Shown: positions 35,901 through 50,856 of the stretch, in pieces
How positions within the stretch are numbered: position 1 is the stretch's first letter
Layout: every line of letters begins with the position of its first letter
DNA from: Colletes latitarsis
Taxonomy: Eukaryota > Arthropoda > Insecta > Hymenoptera > Colletidae
NCBI RefSeq assembly: GCF_051014445.1
Contig: NC_135137.1
Span: forward strand, 30,877,501 to 30,941,500
DNA: 64,000 nt
Direction of reading: 5' to 3'
Notes under the pieces: generated by a model
Told to the model about the DNA's origin: nothing
Database searches by the model: none
Seen by the model: the letters and a program-made list of their open reading frames with translations, nothing else
Program-made: the position numbers and the translations under genes

Positions 35901-38900
35901 TGAACGACACCTTGAGTTATAAATTTTACTGCCTTTCGTTGACAGTGCGCGTTAGCGAATTTTTTTAATTCTAAACCATGCTCGGGCATTGTTCGCCGTA
36001 CAGCGCGCTAGAAATTTAGCAATTTCCGCGTCGCTCGCTCCAAGAAAAAACGAATATCCTCGAGAATTCTTGAAAATTTTTAACGAACTACTCCTGTTTT
36101 GTGGAAATATAATTTTGAAGTATTGCAAGAATCTTAGAAAATGTTTAATGGAGTTAACGGAAGATGAAACTGTTGGAAAAAATTTTAAGTAGAATGAATT
36201 TTAGCGAATTTGTGTTGCGCATAACACGAATCGAATGGAATATCGTCCGCCGAATTACGAATATTCTTATTGAATATTTACCGAATAATTCCGAATAGTT
36301 AATTTCAATAAATGCATCGCACAATGGTTATCTCTGATAATGCGTTACAAAATGAATATTTATTGGACCATGTACAGCAGCTTAATTTTAGCTTTTTTAA
36401 TTATCTATCGACATTTTGACCCCAATTTTCGGTTCCTCTTTGGAAAACATATTTATTTGTAGGTAATAACCGGAACGTGGATCATTAATAACGCACATTC
36501 GTTTTTCCATGAACATAATCGTTATTAAAATAAAATAAACGTTAATTCCAATTGTAAAAGCACATAAATAGCATTCGTCATTCGTTCATTATAAAACAAA
36601 GAATTTCTTTCTGTCATGTAGTAAAATTATAAATACATGGTCCATAGCATTTTGAAATTCTGTATGGTCTACTAAATACTCATTAATGAACAATTTAAAC
36701 AGAATTTTTTCTCCCTTCTGCTCGCGCGAGTATACAAAATAAATTTGTAGGAATTAATTGAACGTTCAGAAAAATATAGCGTCAAAAAGAAGAACGTTAC
36801 AAAATTGCAAGAATATCGGGAGAAACTAAAATAAATTAACCTTACAAAAATTTATTTCATTTCTAGTGTTCGTTTTCTTTGGTACTTTCCTATACGACAC
36901 ATAATTCATCTCTTGTTTACCTATTCGCGTCGCGTAATAGTTTCAGAATGGAACTAATTGGATTTATGGTACGTTTAATTCCCCTTGCTTCCAGAAATCG
37001 ATATTCCGAATAATTACTATTCATGCTATCGGCGTTTCTATTCCATCGCCAAAAACAATTAGAAAATCGCGTCTCTAGGGCATCAGAAACGTCGAAAGGA
37101 AACTATTATACTAAAAGAAACAGTTTACATTTCTTCAGAAATACATAATTGTGCAATAATTTGTAAAAGTCCCTCATCGTATATTATTAGTACTAAAAAA
37201 ACACAATTTGTTTCAACTCTATTCTCAAATGAACAAAGCATAAATATTCCATATATTGTTAGATACTTTTCAAACGATTGTTCAAGTATTTCCCTTCGAA
37301 AGCACTGTACATATTATTTCTGCTACTCGATACTCCGTAAGTATGATGCTTACATTGAGCCTTCTTAGGGTCGTATTTCGAGATTTCAAACGCCTCGTTA
37401 AAACCTACTCTACGATTTCCAGTATCAAAGCTCGTGATATGCTCGTTGGTCGAAATAGATCGATCACTCGTTCCCTTCGTTCTACGAGGATGACAACGTC
37501 CTGAGTAGTCGTGAGTACTGCCTAACAGGTTCCGACGAGACCTCACTGAGCCTGCTAGAAGCGATGGCTGCTCAATCATTTTCAGCTTAGAGAGCGCCAT
37601 TGCTGTGGAACCAGATTTCCTGATACGCGATCTTTTACAATGCGGTGACAGCGCTGTGCTCAGCATCCACGTTCCTTGTTCGCGGTTCGAACAACACGGC
37701 TTGAAATTGAAGAATATAGCGACAGGTTAAATCTAAAGTATACGTTTGTCTATGTCGGAAAAAAGATGTCGGTTTCGCTAATCGAGTAATCAAGAGAAAC
37801 TAACATGTTCCGGTCCCCAGAAAATATTCAAAACAAACGCTGTTGTAATTATTTCTAAATTTACTTGTGTTAATATAACTTGAATTAATGTTTCGTACGT
37901 CCATTCTTTAAATGACCGAAACAAATATTTTACTTCAAATTAATTTTAGGAAACCTGTTATTTTAGTAAAATTGTAAAACAGAATAATTTGCTGAACTTT
38001 GCCTTTTCATCCTCCTTGGAATATTCCTTCTATATAAATTTTGCTTCCTTGTTTCTATTTGATAAATATGATTGTTAAATAAAATTTCCCTGGGATAGAT
38101 AGAGAGGGCATAATTATATTCTTTTGAAAATAAAATAATAATATGGATATAATCATTGAGTGTAAATTAAAATTATTATTTTACGAATTTAATGAATGGC
38201 AAGACAATAGAATTGTATGAATAGTATAGTTACTGTAATATTTAACGACTGAATCTTTCATTGTTTTAAACAAGATCGAGTGGCACGGCAGATTTAATTA
38301 AAGTGAAATTGTGGCGACTCGTAAGATTCAGAAAATTGCATTAAAAACTTAGGAGACGCGTTCGAGCTTTAAACGGTTTTAAAAATTACACCGTATATTA
38401 AAAATGTGAAGTCTCCCGTTTTGTAACTGTGCTCTGGTTGTTGCCATAGGAACGAAATAAAAGAGGAGGATAATCGCCACGCTTAGCTAGAAACTGGCAC
38501 GACCTCGTAGCAGTAACTCGTAACAACGTGAGAAGATTTTTCTTGATACTGTGGTGTACCGAGCATTCCGAGAATGTTTGCAGGATTATCACATTCCAAG
38601 TTTACGTCTTATTTAAAAAAAAAAAAGAATGCTAAGAAATATTTATACATGCAATAAAATAGTAGTCCTGCAGATAATAAAATGATAAAAGTATGTCTTT
38701 AAAATGGTGAAATACTTATTAAATGAAATATCTACTGAATGAAATGTAGGAATGGCGTTTAATGGTAAAGTTAAACAGACCACCCTGTATACTCTAAATG
38801 CCAAAACAGTTTTAGAAATTGTAAAAGTTGATGTAGAAGGCATTCTGCAAAAAATAACGTTAACAATAGTTCAAATTATTATCGTAATTTTTTTAATTTA

Positions 38901-41900
38901 GCTTCTTAAAAGAAAAATTTCTATTAAACGGTTAAATTATACTTTGCATTGTGGGATTTTTTATTAGTAGAAAGATCGTTTATCTTAAAGTGTTAATTTT
39001 TAATTTGCAATCTGCATATTTTGAAATTTATTAGGTCTGTTAATCGGAACTTTGTCCAAGTCGTTTTATTTTCATAAATAAAACAACGAAATAAGACGAC
39101 GAAATCTCGGTATTCAAAGCCCGGAACGGTGATTAATATTCAAAGCTAGCTGAAGATTTGTAACGCAGACAATCATCGGTATTTACAATGCGAGAACTGG
39201 TAAGTTCGAAATTTCAAAACGAGCAAAAGCTCAACGAGAACAGCAATTTGCCGGTGTATCCGGAAGCGGCACTAATGAAAACTTCGCTAACTCCTGGCAA
39301 AACTAGTTTCGGATTAGAACGGTGGGCGAACAAAGAGGGAAAGGGAAATTACTTCGAATAGTTGCGCGAGATCCGTTTGGCATACATTAATCAGCAAAAT
39401 GTATGAAACCAACAAACGCAATGTCTCGAACGCAATTCCGCTCTCGAGATAAGGAAAACCGAGGAATGAAAGCTGAGGGAACTTCCAAACACTGCGAAAC
39501 GATGTCTAGGAAACGTTTAAAGGATCTTCTCATGCTAGAGCTTCCAAAAACGGAACAAATTTTAAATATTTTTCTGAAGAAAGTGTAAACTAGTCCCTCC
39601 TCAAATTCGACATATTTCCTTGTTAATTATTTGTCAGAGTTCTTTACAAACGCTAGTATCGATCCACTCTTTTAGACGTATAGTCGAAGAAGATTCAAAT
39701 ATTCTTTGTGTGTATGCAAAGAACAAAATATACTATCGTCCGTCTCTTCTTGTCTAATAGTTACTATTCAAATTTGTTAAAAAGTGTAATTTTTTAATGC
39801 TTGTTAGATTATCCTGAGTACTTGAATTTAAATGTAAAAAATGATCTCTATCTCAGTAACATACGTAAATTCTGACAATTTACATTCTCGATCGTCACAG
39901 AACGAGAATATCGTTTGGTATTTTTTTTTTTATTTAAAATGCCTTGAAAACATTCGCGTTTAGAAATCGAATTTCCATATAAGTGACCTTGATTCTCTCC
40001 TAGATGCCGACGGAATAAAAGTTTCGACGTCGGGAAATTTGCGAAGTCGCGCGCCCGACGGCGTCGCGAAGATCGGGGCGAAGTAATGGGCGAAGTTGGA
40101 TATTCAAAAAGTCAGTCGCGGAGGTAAATTTGATTTCCGACTGCGCGCGATCGTAGGTCAGCAGTTTTTTTCTCCTCGAATATCTCTCTCGGGTTTCTCT
40201 CGGGGTGCAGCTAGGCCAGAAGTTGCGCAAACTCGTCAAGGGTCGTATTTGCTGGAAGGGCGGGTATTGCGAGTGACAGCTGGCTGTTCATTATTCCTGG
40301 ATTACTTGACTGCTACGCCGGGATGGAGAACTGGCAGAGGGAGAGAGAGAGAGACGAAAAGAATGGTGGATCGAGAGAAAAACAGAGGGAAGGGATCGAG
40401 ACCGGTAGACGCGCGAGAGAGACGAGGAAACTGCTATCCGCTGGAAACATCGAAAACCGTGCTTACCACTCAGCAAAATAGACCCGCGTTTTGTTAGGCT
40501 GTCATTAAATGTTCTCGACCCTAAAGATTTCTCATAAATTTGTCCATTCTTCCTCTGCTTTCTTCCTCGTTTTATTTGTTCAAACATTACGTGCACGTTG
40601 AGAGGGAATTCCATTAAGAGAACGGTTAATTGGGTAACCGTTCAAGTATTATTTTTTATGTAACATTATATTTATTTAAGGGAAGTTTGAATAGATAGAA
40701 ATAAGTTTTAACTCTTGAAACTGTGAAAGCTTAGTGACTCTACGCTCTGAATATCTTCTTAACTCTGTTCCCTAAATTTCGTGTGCACTTATAAAATTCA
40801 TTCGTTCTCTTTTATTTGAATACTCGTGTTGTTAGAATTTTTGTTCCTATGCAAAGTTTAAAGAAAACAAATGTGGACTTACGTAGATATATTTACTGAT
40901 TATTATCCGTTGTCTAAGTAGATGTGTTTTTGCTATCAACGAAATTTTTAAAAATGATTTCGATATTATTCCAATTTTGTTGAACTTTGAGGGGGATTAG
41001 AAAAATAGAAAATATGAAAATACCAACTGAAATCTAGTAGAAGTCACAAACTCATGATTTATATAATTATGAAGATTCAATTTGATCAGTTTAATAATTT
41101 GTAATATATCATGTCCACGATCCAGAAAAATATCTTACTCTTTTGAATGCATTTAAAGTTTATAAATTACAAATGTACTTGTGTTTTCATTTCTATCTAC
41201 ACGTCGCTTTCTACAAAGTGTCGTAGCTTCGATAATTTGCCATATACCGATATAAAGTTAACAGGACGTATTTTCAAGGATATGTACGTTTAGAAAATCC
41301 AACGAACTAATCGATTTTTTATCGTTTCTGAAGGCAATCTCGCCTTAAAGGGGGAAAAAGGATAGGTTTGGAATTACTTCTACACCGGAGAACTTTAAAT
41401 TTACAGGGCTTACGGGTCACCCAATAAAGCGCACCTTTTTTTGAGCCGTAATCCCTTGGCCTCGATTCGTTTCACCTTCACGAGGTTTTGCGGCGCTATG
41501 TAACGTCTTATGAGCTGTAAAATGACACGGAACGATCGATTCTCCTGTCTTTTGCACTTTAGTTCAATTTCATCTATATTTTCCAATTTATTCTCAGACT
41601 AGTTTACACAAATTTAAATATTAATCGAGGGTGTGAGAACTAACACGAATTAAATCTACAAGTCTGTGCTTTGAGCAATCGCATAATTCTTGAGTAACTT
41701 TACATTGAAAATTAGTTCCATTTAGTAATATTAAAATATGTTATATCGATTGACTTATGTATAATTTTATTGAAAGCATCATGCCATTAACAAATTGCAA
41801 TTAATCTCATTTGTAAACACAGATGCATCTACACGTTCTTTTCGATGATGCACGGGCCATACTTTATTGCGCTTGATTTTTATTTATAAGAAAAATTTAT

Positions 41901-43500
41901 TGTGGTTAACGGAAGAAAATCCTGAACAGTCGTAACGTTATAAGTTTGCTCCGGAATCTTCGCTCAACCGGCCAAAACTTTGTATCATATATCGCAACAG
42001 GGAGGTCATTTCCAAAAGTTCTTAGACACTATAAATACAATATATCGCAAATAAATGTATCGTAGGAATCTCTATCTTATGTTCGTAGATACAGAACGAA
42101 AGCAGAAAGAAGTTTACACATTGGTCCGTTCGGTTGAAGCTTATTCAAGTAGATGTAACATTCGGAACCAATTTTTTAAAGTGATATGTAAAATTTTATC
42201 CTACATTTTTTGTATACCTGTAGATGACACTATCTAGACACATAAAATTTAAAGGTCGAACAATGGTCCATAATTAATTCATAGCTCGATAGTAAAACCT
42301 AATGGATTGTACATGAGCTTAAAATATTATAGAGAACAAAAGAAATTCTGACCGATTCACTGTTATCAAAAATAATAAAAGTGAATGTTTCACGTGTCTG
42401 ATTCTGTATAAAAATGCAGTCTGTGTAAATAATCTTTAATTTTATTAAAGTTAGCGAGTTCGTAATGTCCACTGTAATAGAGGGAAGTCGTGAGTTGTGG
42501 TACAAATTTTTTGTGTCAAACTTAGGACATTGCGAACAACTTCGGTAAGTAGCAAAGAGCACTTTCTGTTTTTGAGAAATAAATTCTGAAAAATGCAAAT
42601 TGAACTGTTGTCGTCGAAGCAGCGTACCGCAAGCGGTAGCGTGTGCGACTGCGGAACTTTTTTTGTATCTTTATCTTAGTACGAATCCTCGTACCAGCGA
42701 CCCTGTTTTTATTCTCCAGCTTACATTTGTTCATTTTTTGTTCATTAATACACTCCTTTCTGTACGCTAGCGTACCAATATAATACTATTGTAAAGTTGC
42801 ATTGTAAATATGTATAGAGTTTATCCTTTATCGTGGCCCGTGTTGCGATGCAGCAATCGACAGTTGACAGCCCCTAAAAAACGAATGCTATTGTACGACG
42901 GACCAACGTAATAAACAGAGGTAATTCATAATCTTTCTTTGAACTTATTCTTATATTCGTTATACAGTCTATTAATATTCTTTCTTTGAAAAATATCGAA
43001 AAGTCTTTGTGAATTAAAAATATAAACTTAGTAATGGAATTCAAATACGGTGAATATCAAAATCTGAATATTCGAATAGAAACAAAAATAAGAAAATAAA
43101 ATATTAAACTGGGTTTTGGCATTGCGTTGACATAGCAATGTTTCGAAAGTCGAGAGCATAAATCATAATGTTGGTCGATTGAAGATTTTCTGAGTTACGA
43201 TTGTATGATATTTATGTTCTGAAATGATGATTCCGCTAAATATGAATAATAGCAGGGCCATTTTTATGTGTTGTATTCCTCGTCTTTGGATATTTAACTC
43301 TGGTGTACTTATCCACTTGTTGTCAGGAAGGAAAATAAGTATTGATCTATGTACTTTGTGATTAATACGCACGTCGTAGTAACGGAAGATCTACGTCTAA
43401 ATAAATTAAATATAATAGCGACTGAATGGTGGACTCCGGGTCCATTCTGACCCGAATCTAAATATTACTAATTCTTTACTTATCGATGTCATTAATTTCA
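35901..43500. other. Long AT-rich intronic stretch
   Basis: Mostly AT-rich, with a small CpG-rich patch at 40000-40490. Neither A nor B repeats occur here, making it the longest repeat-poor interval in the window. No gene recognised. Confidence 0.55.
40337..40354. repeat. (GA)n microsatellite
   Basis: Roughly eight GA units after GGCAGAGG, inside a purine-rich stretch (40325-40400). Confidence 0.85.
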
Positions 43501-44589
43501 CAAGTTAACTTACTACGCGTTCATATGCGTTTCGAATCTCGTTTGTTCGAAACTGGCCACGCACCTTAGGCCGCTTTATGCGTCGAACATCTCGCCACAC
43601 GGCTCAATGATCGAAACTGTTCGCCGATGGAGCGGTTTTACGACTGCTCGTAAACCATCGTACGGTCCTCGCTAAATACTTGGTACCAGCAACGTCGTTC
43701 GTCGCCATTGTCTACGAGAGTCGTTTAACCGCAGTAAGGGACACACAGCGTTACGTTTTAATTACGCTGGGCTGTCGTTTCGCGTTCCAATGGGGTCCGA
43801 CAGCTCCGTCCGACCGCGAGGAGGAGACGAGGTTTCACGGATGATCGTAACACATCCGCGACGAGGAGAGCCACGGCGCGCGCGTATCTGTGCACGACAG
43901 TCCATCGGGACCCTTGGCCAAATTACACACCGAGGGTACATATTAAATTCGGCGAATAACTCGCGCGTGCCATTCGCCGGCGCGGCTGGAACGATGTTAA
44001 GGTCGCGACGGTATACCCCGGGGAGCAGCTTTTAAATCAGCACACGTCTCCGGCGTTTCACGATACGCTGGCTCGTTTCTTTTCTCGCCAACGTCCCTAC
44101 CAGCCACGATTTTAATAAGGCTTGATTACAAGCTTTACGACGTCTGGCCGCGTCACGCGTCCCGCTCGATGGCCCTTCGCGCACGAGGACGAAATTCAAG
44201 TGTGCCGCAGCCACGAGTAATTAAGTTCGCAAGTGGTTGCGGTGGCTTCGCCGCGGAAAGATGTCATCGTGTCGCGTTCCCGAACCCCGTCGTCGTCGTC
44301 GTCGTTGGTATTGTCGCGGTAACGTACTACTTTCTTTTGATGAAATGTTAGAATATAACTTGTCAAATGTACGTAGTTGAAATTGTTCTTTCGAATTTCG
44401 AAGAGTTGCACACGGAGTGTTGACTAAAACAAGGGTGGAAGAATTAACTACCCCTTTTCAGGCTGTTTTTATCTATTTTTGAATACCTAATTATTTTAAA
44501 TATAATTACTATTTTAACCCCTTAGTCTGACTGGTCATAAGTTCTTGATGTCAAGTTTCACAATCATGAGACTACTCCTTATCAAGTTT
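43501..44589. other. CpG-rich patch
   Basis: GC-rich at 43540-44330, ending with (CGT)n. Frames of 60-81 aa lack domains. Confidence 0.5.
44288..44306. repeat. (CGT)n microsatellite
   Basis: Six CGT units at the right edge of a CpG-rich patch. Confidence 0.9.
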
Positions 44590-44733
44590 TATACAAAGTG
44601 TTCGGCCACCCCTGAGAAAAATTTTAATAGGGGATTCTAGAGGCCAAAATAAGACGAAAATAAAGAATACCAATTTGTCGATGAAGGCTTCGTTAAACAG
44701 TTACTATATAAGTTTGAAAAATTATTTGTGATT
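44590..44733 (+). mobile_element. Repeat family A, fragment A6 (one terminus)
   Basis: One inverted repeat only: TATACAAAGTGTTCGGCC, CCCTGAGAAAAATTTTAAT, GATTCTAGAGGCCAAAATAA and TCGTTAAACAGTTACTA. Unrelated sequence follows. Confidence 0.85.
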
Positions 44734-44926
44734 AAATCGTACGTCAAGCGGTTAATAATATTATTATTCTATAGTGAAAATGTTCATAAGGTATCATTGT
44801 ACCTTTTGACACGTGGAAGAAAACAGTTATTAAACAACACTCTAGAAATTGGCTTCTTTTCAATTAACCTTTTAGGCACGATGCGTCATTTTGGTGACTT
44901 TCGCGGATGTCATCTTCTTGAATGAT

Positions 44927-45004
44927 GCGCCACTGTAGTGGTTCAATCTAGTGGCGGCGCCACTCTGGTGCCTCAATCTAGTGGCTCACTCTGGTGGCTC
45001 AGTC
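44927..45004. repeat. Short-period array of CTAGTGG / CTCTGGTGG motifs
   Basis: Within 78 bp: GCGCCACTGTAGTGG, TCAATCTAGTGGCGGC, GCGCCACTCTGGTG, TCAATCTAGTGGCTC, ACTCTGGTGGCTC. The phrase CTCAATCTAGTGGC recurs at about 30-bp spacing, and several half-units are inverted (CCACT/AGTGG). This is a degenerate minisatellite with palindromic units. CTAGTGGCGGC (44948-44958) resembles a CTCF core. Confidence 0.7.
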
Positions 45005-48000
45005 GTTCACTGTTTGAGTTAAGTGATAGTTTTCATATTTTGTCTCGCACAATTTTTGCCTTCACAACGTTTTATAGCAGTGTTAACAATATACAGACAG
45101 AGTATACAGCCTTTGATTTGATACGCCAGTGTCAGTGTCAGTGACATTCGAATGTACTCGTGTGAAGAATAGTATTATCCCGCGGAAAATTCAGCCGTGC
45201 GTAAGAGGTTAAAGACAGCATTTCGCGAACGGTTTATCCTGGAAGAATCGCCGGTCTCCTTCCCCCAGGGAATTGGAAGGACCAATCACGTTAGCGGAGA
45301 CCTCAGGTAGTTGTATTTACGATCGTAGTCGACGTCGAAGGATATAGTCGATCTACGACCGTGACGAGGAGAGGACGCCTTTTACGTTGTACAATCGAGA
45401 GAGGTCAATACGACGTAAATACAACGTCTTCGTAAGTAAATTTTATTCTTATATACGAAGGGAACATTTTAACACTTGGCATAGTTGTTTTTTAATAATA
45501 AGAAAACAGGTTACGTTTGACGATATCTGTGAATTTCGTAAGATAACATAATGTTGTTAATTCCACACCTGAACTTTGTTTTCAAAGCATTTTTATTATC
45601 AATAAATGCATCACACACGTAATGTTTATTAATTAATATTGAAAAGTTATTGAAGCTATAATAGAAACGAATGTCTAAGCGATTCGAGTATACTTTTATC
45701 TACATAACAGCTGAATTAGACCCTTCGACGTCAGTAATAAATTCATGTTTGATTTACCAGGAAGAAATTATTACTAATATTGTTAAGACATCAATGAAAG
45801 AATCAATAGAAAGACTGAGTTGATTATTGTATACAGAGTCACAATCGTTACTACACGTTTCGTTCTCTGTTTATAAATTTGTCAATATAATAAATGAATG
45901 ACGACTAATTGTCTTAAATAAGCCATTTCTATTTTAAGTTCCACCTTTGTAGTAATCGTAAATTACAAATTTATAAATACGAAGTGAAGATATAACGCTC
46001 GAAAGCTTTACGTTATTCGATTATTTTAAAATTGAAAAGAACGAAGTACTCATTACTCGCGTCTGGTTTAAGGTTGCAGACAATTTGTTCGCTGTTTAAT
46101 TAAATTCGTCTCGCGCGTTAATCGATTTCGAGTGATCAAGCTACGCGTGTTCAGGAGTGGAATTACGGGACATATGAGAGACTACTGAATAGAGAACGTT
46201 GCCGTAATTCTGGCCGTCATGAAATAATCCCATTTGCCTCGCTCAATACAGAGAACGCTCGTTTCAGAGAAGCGACCACTATGCGTAAATTCACTCGCCG
46301 CTTTTCTTGGAGTGCGTGACTCCATTCACTGGCCGGCGAGCGCCAGGAAAATAGGCGTACAAAAGGCATTCAATCTCTGAACAAAAATGAATCTTCCGTT
46401 TCATTCATTATTCCCAGTATTACGATTAAGAACCACGGTGGCTTAATTCGTTCGATATGGCAACGTTTCTGGCTACAGGAACGATTCTTTAAGTGAACAC
46501 CATACGTGATTCGTTAATTGAACATTTCTATCAGTTGCTCTTTGAAAGTTCATCTTAAGAATGATTACTGTACTCTGATATTTACAACATAAATCAACGT
46601 TTTCAAAATCGTAGGTTCGACGATTGTTTTGCCGAAAAACTAAAATCGAGCATTGAAATTCGCGAACAAGGAAGACGGTTCGCCGTACAAAACGATAAAA
46701 GTAAAATCCGCGATCGGAGAATAAGGTTCTTTGGACGAAATGTTCGATTACTTCCCGAGAATGGGAGTCATAAGTTGCGTATACGTGTGCTGAACAGTGA
46801 GAAAAGTTGTCCTCCCCCGCCTCGCGAAACTTTGTTTAAGATATTTATTTGAAACTTATCGACGGTAAGCTTCTTCGGAGAATACGTCGTTGCTCGTGAA
46901 AGTAGTTATAAAATTTGTTCGCTTCAACCTATAAAGTTTTGCTCGTGGCAATGGGAAATAAATTTTTTATTTTCTTCTTTACAAGTTTCTACCGAGAATC
47001 GGTCGAGCGTTTCTGCGAATTTCTCTGCCCCTAAAAAAATAATACGCCGAGGAATCGGGTTTCGAATAGGCTAAAAAGCTGCCTGTAATTTCACGAACGT
47101 ACAGGGCTGGATCCCCTAACGCGACGACTTCGAATAACTCCTAAAATATTTGTGTAATCGCGAGTATAAAAGAATGCTTCGAACAGGAGTGGCGTTTTGT
47201 TTCAAACATATTTTAATATGGTAAGTATTTTACAAGCTACTAGAATTCGTTGCGTTGGAAATACGTTCGTTCCTACAGCAGAAACAAACGCTGACGATGA
47301 GAAACTTAACAAGTACTCAAACTTAATAAGAAATTTACGCAAGCGAAGATGACTATTAGCGGCGATTTTCCTTAATCGAAGATTAAAGTATCTTACATCG
47401 ACGGAAAGTAAAACTTTACTGCATCTCGACATTCGTTTCGGTTACTTAAAGCTCGTAAAACCGTAGTACACGGTTCCGTCGAGCGAACGAGCGTGACACA
47501 TTTCGGATTTTAGGATCTTTAACGAACGTTGTACGATTTATCGAACTACTAAATAAAACGTTTTTATTGCACGGACGTCCGTCTTCGAATTTTAAACGAC
47601 GCCGAGCATAAACTATCGCGTATCGAGTGCCTTCTTTGCCAAATCCTATTGCCTGTCGATAGCGACAGTTTCAAACTCGCGTTACACCGATTTTATTGCT
47701 ATTTCTAATAGTCTCTGGATACAAGTCTGTTGCACTTTTTATTGCCCCTTAACCGTCGAAGATTTCTCATTACAGTGATGTTAGATTAAGAGAAGCAGCT
47801 GGTCGTTCCGCGAGTCTGCATATTTAAGTATACTAACTTTTGGTTCGTCGTAAATGTATAGCGAGAGAAGCATTTCACACGAATAATTTTGTAAATTATT
47901 TTCTAATGAAAATATTTTCTTCTTTATGTAGCTTCGAGACTTAAAAATAAAATTCATGCAATCCACGAAGTAAAATCATATTTCAGGGCCTTGCAAAGTA

Positions 48001-50150
48001 ATTATTATTTCATAAGGCTCCCACCACCTCTCTATTATAACACGCGAAAACATTTTTCTCTCCTTTCGATACATTCGAAAGCGTGCATCGAGTAATGCAA
48101 TATAATACTAATTTTGATTATCGAGGGAATAATTGCCTACGAGGGGGACAAGTTCGTCGAGAGTCGTAATAATCCAGGGAAGTTAATCGGGAATCGAAAA
48201 GTTTCACGTGGACAGATTACCCTAACGCGTATCGACGAAAACAAAGGGACATTAAAAGCACTTGATACATTCGCGCGCGCGCGGATTTGCATAATATCAA
48301 TATAGGTAGGTCGCGCGGATATAATCCTCGCAGTGGTCGGCTTCAAAATATCACGGGCCCGCGTACAGCACGGTACAATCCCATTTCTTCAATTTGCATA
48401 TTAAATACGCATCCGAGCTACCTGCTCCTTTCTAAGCCAGGCCGTGTACTGTTTATATGCGTATCCATGATTCATTCCCCGGACTTCGCGCGTTCATTTT
48501 CCCGCGGCCAAGCGTATACGCGAACGCCACGGACCAGCGCGAGGGGACAGAGCACCGTTATTAATGCAATTAGTTAAGAAGTCAATTAGCATCGCCTCGG
48601 ATGTTTCGATTCAAAGTGTCCCTCGTGCGTTCGAATTTCGACGCGTCGATTCACGCGAACGAAATTCTTGCCGATTAATTATTCGCGAATCACGGCGCGG
48701 AGTGGAATCGCGAATACGATCATTGGCGCGATCTCGCGAAACTTACGAACTTCGATGTGCAATGAAATTTCGTGGGTGACTCGAGGCAACGATTGCGACC
48801 CCGTGCCAAATGTGGCCCCTTCCCTATTATCGTATGGCCCAACTGTATTCGTTCGTAAACTTCTTATTCGAACGCTCTAGTATCGAAAAATACTGTTATC
48901 CGAACGTGCAATATCTCTTTTTCTAGCGAAACGTTCTCAAAATTGCAATAAATGCGCTCGTTAATAATAGAATCAAAACAGAACGAGCTACGGTAATTTA
49001 TAAATTGGAAAGTACTGTAAGATTAGTAAGAATGCGTCGTTAAAAACATTTTCACTAAAAATCTTTCACTGTTTGAAGAATTGTATTCTAACGAAATGGT
49101 TTAATTAAAAAATCTTAAAATTATCTTTTAGTCTAGTTTGCAGGCTCGATTGATTTTATGTCAGGTTAGAGACACGAAGAACATCAGCTTTATGTTTTTT
49201 AAAGGAAACGTGTAGTGTACTTTTAAGGAATCGATGAAAGTATATATTTGAGAAAAGGATCTGTAAAGAGTGAAGCATGTAGCTTGAGAAAATTGATTTA
49301 CAAGGCGCGGTTGTGTACATTGTGGAAAAAGGGGCTTAAGTCTTGTAATCTTAAATCTAATTTCTATAATTATCAAACGGAAATTAAATGTGACAAATAT
49401 TTTAAAAAAATATATTAAAACTCCCTACCCCTAAGGAATAGTTTAGAAGCTAAGAAACGAGGAAAATACTTAGAAATCGGAAGAAAAGTATTTGGATCAT
49501 TCGGTGCTGTCAGGTTGATAGCGTTTGATACTCGTGCGAAACGAAACATGCAGCGTTCGGGAAAGTATTTATTAACCACTGTAAAATACGCATCGATGGA
49601 CCGTCAATATAAAAGTTTAATCTTCCTCGAATGATTTCTGAAGCTTTGTTCGATTCACTTGCGTTCTACCTCGTTCTCGACGCTTCGGTTTTCTCTCGTC
49701 GGGAAAGAAACCTGGATAGAAGCCGCGATGGTGGAAAAGAGTCAAAGGAGATAGTAAGAGAGGAGGAAACGGGGCTGTCGTGTCAGGAAGAAATGAAGAC
49801 AGCGCTATCAGTTACAGAACACCGTCTGCACGGAAGCAATTCATTCCGCTTCACTGTTCAACCCTTACGCGTCCAACGTTTTCCTCCATCTTTCTGACTT
49901 AAACCTCGTCGACTTTTGATCTTACACGTTTTTCACCTGCTTTCCCGCGCCGCGCAAGAACCTCAAAGAAATGGGGGGAAGGGATGATATTAACGATACC
50001 GTCGGGAAACCAAGTTATTCGAGATAACTTTCGAAATGTCTGGACACGGGATCCATCCTTCGACGCGATTCTGATTTAAACGATTCGCGGATGTTCGTAC
50101 TCGCTAACGAATTCGTTTCGCACGCGTCACTGATACGATTTTCCACTGCA
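45005..50150. other. Intronic sequence
   Basis: Alternates between AT-rich stretches and CpG-rich patches (45180-45430, 46080-46340, 48110-48860, 49650-50130). The patch at 48130-48780 has many palindromic CGCG and TCGCGA words. No gene recognised. Confidence 0.55.
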
Positions 50151-50383
50151 AATTTAAACTTTATCGATAATTAATATCGAGTTAAATTCTAGAATTGTAT
50201 TTACTTCAAATTTTGAAGGAATTAATATTAATGTTGGAAAGTAATCCATTTTGAAAACGATATTTGTATCTTTGACACGGTTCGGAATTACGAATTTAAA
50301 CTTTCGCGTGTTACAAGATTAATAAACGAATTAATATCGAGTTAAATTCGAAAATTGTATTTACTTCAAATTTTGAAGGACAG
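50151..50383. repeat. Dispersed direct duplication, offset about 160 bp
   Basis: AATTAATATCGAGTTAAATTC followed by TTGTATTTACTTCAAATTTT occurs near 50170 and again near 50330. AATTTAAACTTT precedes both copies. The intervening sequence differs in length, suggesting a tandem duplication since altered by indels. Confidence 0.8.
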
Positions 50384-50856
50384 AATTATTATTAATAATT
50401 TATTTTGGAAACGATAGACGGCAACGGTGCCGAGCGAAAGTACTGAAAAACGATAACTAACGCCCCTTTGAAAATTTGTACGTTATCCTAATTATATTGC
50501 ATCGTATTTAGTTCTCTGTTGCTCGAAATTTGTAAATATTCTATTTCACGAGATTGCGTTAAATTTATAAGTATCGTAACAATAACGTTCCAATTGGAGG
50601 AATACAGCGGTAATTAATATCAGCAACAACAATATTATAATAATATTGCCGTTACCGCGCCACGAACAGAATAACGCTAATTGTACAGCCATAACATCTA
50701 CACAAAATTAACCCAATCAATGGTAAATGAACAAGATTCAGCATGAATTGTTATTATAAAATCTGTCTTTAGCTTTAAAATTAACGTAGTTGCATTCAAC
50801 GCATTTTAGCAATTTCTTGTGCAAACATAAATACTTCTAAAAATAAAATTTCTGCA

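Noticed and set aside
37681..37700. CGGTTCGAAC resembling a tRNA B box
   Set aside because: No A box at suitable spacing and no cloverleaf could be drawn; similar isolated words at 10625 and 24470 also fail.
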